6,104 bases of DNA from Campylobacterales bacterium. Its GTDB lineage: Bacteria; Campylobacterota; Campylobacteria; Campylobacterales; QNZT01. Shown here in pieces: positions 3,927 through 6,104 of this stretch (its first letter is position 1; each line of letters begins with the position of its first letter). The translations under genes and the position numbers were made by a program. Location: positions 1 through 6,104 of the forward strand of contig JALULO010000258.1 of NCBI GenBank assembly GCA_027056215.1. Direction: 5' to 3'. The notes under the pieces were generated by a model. It made no database searches and had not been told where the DNA came from. It was given only the letters and a program-made list of their open reading frames with translations.

Positions 3927-5663
3927 CTATACAACCTTTTGTAATGTTATTTTCGTATCTTGATAGATAGCACTATCTCCATGAAGTGATATCCCATCGG
4001 GGGTTAGGTAGTTTACACCCGGTGTACCAGAATGGATCTTTACGCAATCATCTCGAAGAGCTTCACTGATTTTAACTTCAAACGTAGCCTCACCATAGGG
4101 CGAAATCGCACGTACCATTTCACCCTCAGCAAAACCACATGAAGGAGGAAGGTAGATATATTTATCTCTTTTAAATTGACTATTGAGTGCATATTTATAC
4201 TTTGACGTTATAAGAAAATACCCTTCTTCTTCACAAAGTTCATCATCATACTCATCCATAAATACAAATGTTTCATCATCTGTATAAAAACCATCACTAT
4301 AAGGAATCTCTTGATACTCTTTGTTTCTAAGATAACCCTCTTTTTCATACACGTTATTGCCCACGATAGTTTCTATCAACTCTTTTTCATCTGCAAGTTT
4401 ATCAAATCCAAACGCATCACATAACGCTTGTGTCAATGCCACTTCACTGATACCGATCTCACTCTCATGTAGTTTTGGCATTCGCCCGATAAAATCAGTT
4501 CCATAACTAAAACGCATATCCTCTTTTTCTAAAAAATCTTTTGCAGGAATAACCAGGTCGGCAAGTTTAGAAGTTTCATTTTCATACAGTCCAAAGTAGA
4601 CACTACATTTTGTATGTCCAAGACGCCCAATCACTTTGTGGCTGTTTGGCATTTGGTTTGCGGGATTACTTCCTTGTATGAAAGCTACATCGTACTCGCT
4701 AAAATCAACAATTGGGAAGGGTACTTGTTTTTTACCTTTTTCAAAAATATTTTTAAACCCAACGCCACTGTTTCCCAGATAACTAACACCACACCCCTCT
4801 TTACCAAAAAGTCCCATCATCGCAGCAAACGAATCTATAGCCCTTAGTACTGAGCTACCATGAGCATACTTTTGCACACCAACACCAACCAAGATCGAAA
4901 CTTTTTCCTTATCCATCAACATCAGTGCAGTCAAAACATCTTCAAGTGCTACACCCACATTTTCAACCAATGTTTTTACAGGAAACTCCCGAAAAAAATC
5001 AACAAAATAATCAAAATCACTGGTAAACTTTTCGATAAAATCATGATCTTCCATCTGCTCTATATAGACAAATCGTGCCAACAATAGTGCTAAAGAAAGA
5101 TCTTCTCTTGGTTTTATCTGTAAATGAATCGCTGCTTTTTTTGCTATAGAAGTTTTCACAGGATCGATGACAATCAAAATCTTATCTTTTATAAGTTCTA
5201 AAAAGTGTGCATTTGTCACAGAACTATTTCGTCCCCAGATGACAACCACACGGCTTTTTGCGATCTGCTCATAAGGCAAGCTCAAACTCTCACCACGACC
5301 AGCAACCACACCAGCCTCCCCTGCTCCATCACAAAGAGACCCTTTTGTAAAAGTTGCATCTAACTGTCTGAAAAAGTGTATCGGTGCATCTTGCAATCTT
5401 CCAAAGTTTCCCTGCCCTTTAAAATAGAGTGTTTTTGTACTTTTCTTTAAAGTGTCACTTAAAATATCTATGGCTTTTTGCATAGATATCTCTTCACCTT
5501 TATAACGAGGTTTTTGTATACGTTGTGTTTGTAGATATGTATTTAGATTTGGACAAAGATAGCCTTTTGTCACAGGATGGTTTTTATCCCCATAAAGTTT
5601 ACCATCTTTCCAAATAACACTACAAGCATCATAACAGTCCAATGGACAAGTTGTCTTATTCAT
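3927..5663 (-). CDS. Molybdopterin-dependent [4Fe-4S] oxidoreductase (DMSO reductase superfamily)
   Basis: The 578-residue product is a compact bis-MGD oxidoreductase. An N-terminal [4Fe-4S] site is formed by C6-x3-C10-x3-C14 and C37 (G-Y-L-C-P-N). C111 in K-G-S-L-C-D-G-A-G stands where the Mo/W ligand residue lies in relatives (inferred). Cofactor-binding signatures follow: W-G-R-N-S-S-V-T-N-A-H at 143-153, V-I-D-P-V-K-T at 165-171, P-R-E-D at 185-188 and G-S-N-P-A-N-Q-M-P-N at 331-340. A C-terminal dinucleotide-binding domain runs from about 481 to the end. There is no twin-arginine signal, so it is probably cytoplasmic. At 578 residues it is shorter than the roughly 700-800 of Nap or Fdh catalytic subunits. 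No iron-sulfur or membrane subunit lies beside it, and the substrate is unknown. GGGGAG (5670-5675) lies 6 bases before the ATG. It heads the minus-strand unit with the thioredoxin-like gene. Confidence 0.88.
   Translation of the reverse strand: MNKTTCPLDCYDACSVIWKDGKLYGDKNHPVTKGYLCPNLNTYLQTQRIQKPRYKGEEISMQKAIDILSDTLKKSTKTLYFKGQGNFGRLQDAPIHFFRQLDATFTKGSLCDGAGEAGVVAGRGESLSLPYEQIAKSRVVVIWGRNSSVTNAHFLELIKDKILIVIDPVKTSIAKKAAIHLQIKPREDLSLALLLARFVYIEQMEDHDFIEKFTSDFDYFVDFFREFPVKTLVENVGVALEDVLTALMLMDKEKVSILVGVGVQKYAHGSSVLRAIDSFAAMMGLFGKEGCGVSYLGNSGVGFKNIFEKGKKQVPFPIVDFSEYDVAFIQGSNPANQMPNSHKVIGRLGHTKCSVYFGLYENETSKLADLVIPAKDFLEKEDMRFSYGTDFIGRMPKLHESEIGISEVALTQALCDAFGFDKLADEKELIETIVGNNVYEKEGYLRNKEYQEIPYSDGFYTDDETFVFMDEYDDELCEEEGYFLITSKYKYALNSQFKRDKYIYLPPSCGFAEGEMVRAISPYGEATFEVKISEALRDDCVKIHSGTPGVNYLTPDGISLHGDSAIYQDTKITLQKVV
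3935..3940 (-). promoter_or_regulatory. Ribosome binding site inside the molybdoenzyme gene for the thioredoxin-like protein
   Basis: AAAAGG on the minus strand lies within the last codons of the molybdoenzyme gene, 8 bases before the ATG at 3926. The upstream stop TAG (3929-3927) directly precedes that ATG. Ribosomes finishing the first gene could restart in place, which supports the chosen start and coupled expression. Confidence 0.6.
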
Positions 5664-5683
5664 GTAAATCTCCCCAAAAGCCT

Positions 5684-5692
5684 ATTATAGCA
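5684..5692 (-). promoter_or_regulatory. Extended -10 promoter for the molybdoenzyme/thioredoxin-like unit
   Basis: The minus strand reads TGCTATAAT, a perfect extended -10 (TGn plus TATAAT). A start near 5677 gives a leader of about 14 bases that contains the GGGGAG ribosome binding site. The region 17 bases upstream (TTAGTG) is a poor -35, which is acceptable for an extended -10 and common in Campylobacterota. Confidence 0.65.
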
Positions 5693-5744
5693 TGATCTTA
5701 TTGGTGCACTAATAATGACTTTTCTAATAAATATTTTCTTATTT

Positions 5745-5762
5745 AGTTAATTTTTATTAACT
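5745..5762. repeat. Inverted repeat AGTTAAT/ATTAACT in the divergent region
   Basis: A perfect 7-bp inverted repeat with a TTTT spacer lies over the -35 part of the sigma-28-like promoter of the gene at 5790. Its position would suit a regulator site. The sequence is AT-rich, so chance is a real alternative. It lacks a following T-run, so it does not look like a terminator. Confidence 0.35.
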
Positions 5763-5773
5763 TTTACCGATAT
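5747..5773 (+). promoter_or_regulatory. Candidate sigma-28 (FliA) promoter for the exported protein gene at 5790
   Basis: TTAATTTT (5747-5754), an 11-base spacer and ACCGATAT (5766-5773) fit the flagellar sigma-28 pattern TAAAGTTT-N11-GCCGATAA at six of eight positions in each box, with the Campylobacter-type CGATAT core. A start would lie near 5780, leaving a leader of only about 10 bases that begins next to the AAGGAG ribosome binding site. The overlapping TATAAA (5771-5776) is too close to the start codon to be a comfortable sigma-70 -10. Confidence 0.45.
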
Positions 5774-5789
5774 AAAGTAAAAGGAGCTA

Positions 5790-6104
5790 ATGATGTATAT
5801 CTCAAAGAAGTATTTTCTCTATTCGTGTCTTTTATGTGGCTGTTTTCTTTTCCCAGTTAAATCTCTTGCTTTTGATTATAAACAATATAACAAAGATCAC
5901 CATCAATTACGTTCTACTGATTCTTCTGGTTCACTTACCCCTGTAACTCATGCAAAAGAAGATAAACAATCAGCGATTAAAGAGATCACCAAAAGCTTAC
6001 TTGAAGCACTAAACAGTGACCTAGTACCTGCAAAAATGTTTAATGCGAACAATGAACTATCGCTTTATTTTAAGCCAGCAAAGATATCTAAAATAGGTTT
6101 TAAA
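5790..6104 (+). CDS. Exported protein of unknown function, N-terminal part, cut by the window edge
   Basis: An open frame from the ATG at 5790 (a second in-frame ATG follows at 5793) runs 105 codons to the last base without a stop. AAGGAG (5781-5786) lies 3 bases before the first ATG and 6 before the second, so 5793 may be the better start. The first 27 residues form a signal peptide: K6-K7, a hydrophobic core with three cysteines (C13, C16, C18), then V-K-S-L-A before F28. Cleavage by signal peptidase I after A27 is the simplest reading; L-C-G-C at 15-18 is a poor lipobox but leaves lipidation possible. The visible mature part is polar with an amphipathic stretch (about 66-83, I-K-E-I-T-K-S-L-L-E-A-L) and ends in alternating hydrophobic residues (L-S-L-Y-F). 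No family is recognised. It is divergent from the molybdoenzyme gene and has a sigma-28-like promoter. Confidence 0.75.
   Translation, partial: MMYISKKYFLYSCLLCGCFLFPVKSLAFDYKQYNKDHHQLRSTDSSGSLTPVTHAKEDKQSAIKEITKSLLEALNSDLVPAKMFNANNELSLYFKPAKISKIGFK

Noticed and set aside
4483..4496. CCCGATAA on the plus strand, similar to a sigma-28 -10
   Set aside because: It is inside the molybdoenzyme coding region, has no TAAA box at the right distance and no downstream gene.
4647..4661. TGGC-N7-TTGC on the plus strand, resembling a sigma-54 promoter
   Set aside because: It lies inside and antisense to the molybdoenzyme gene, in codons for the conserved G-S-N-P-A-N-Q-M-P-N motif, and no real gene starts downstream of it.
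4614..5087. Plus-strand open frames at 4614-4847 and 4860-5087
   Set aside because: They lie antisense to well-conserved molybdoenzyme codons, lack convincing ribosome sites and encode no recognisable protein.

Overview
The window reads as AT-rich chromosome from a member of the Campylobacterota (Epsilonproteobacteria), probably a free-living Sulfurimonas/Sulfurovum-like organism. This is inferred from protein style, the SodB N-terminus, the YciA-type thioesterase, the low GC content and two promoter-like sites with the CGATAT -10 typical of sigma-28 in this group. No database search was possible. I see no rRNA, tRNA, CRISPR array, insertion sequence or phage gene, and no gene-free stretch longer than about 150 bases.

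Left part (1-2511). The first 58 bases are the 5' end of a minus-strand superoxide dismutase gene cut by the window edge. A 142-bp divergent region separates it from a plus-strand lipoprotein gene (201-1307). That protein is built almost entirely of 26-28-residue repeats, each joining a YD-like beta strand to an EF-hand-like acidic loop. A nearly perfect 159-bp tandem duplication lies inside it. Its stop codon is one base from the stop of a convergent type II NADH dehydrogenase-like flavoprotein gene (1309-2511).

Middle (2512-3388). A short divergent region holding two overlapping inverted repeats, offset by 10 bp, separates the flavoprotein gene from a YciA-type acyl-CoA thioesterase gene (2588-2992). 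That gene converges on a small exported protein of unknown function (3044-3388). A hairpin, probably a bidirectional terminator, lies between them and overlaps the end of the small gene.

Right part (3389-6104). A minus-strand unit starts from an extended -10 promoter near 5690. It holds a cytoplasmic single-subunit molybdopterin/[4Fe-4S] oxidoreductase (3927-5663) and then a periplasmic TlpA/thioredoxin-like protein (3435-3926) whose ATG directly follows the stop of the first gene. The small exported protein follows and also has a good sigma-70-type promoter of its own. Divergently, a plus-strand exported protein of unknown function begins at 5790 and runs off the right edge, again behind a sigma-28-like promoter.

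Possible links between genes are all inference. The two plus-strand genes for exported proteins may be co-expressed with the late flagellar regulon. The periplasmic thioredoxin-like protein may act on its small two-cysteine neighbour. The molybdoenzyme has no electron-transfer or membrane subunit in the window, so its substrate cannot be assigned.
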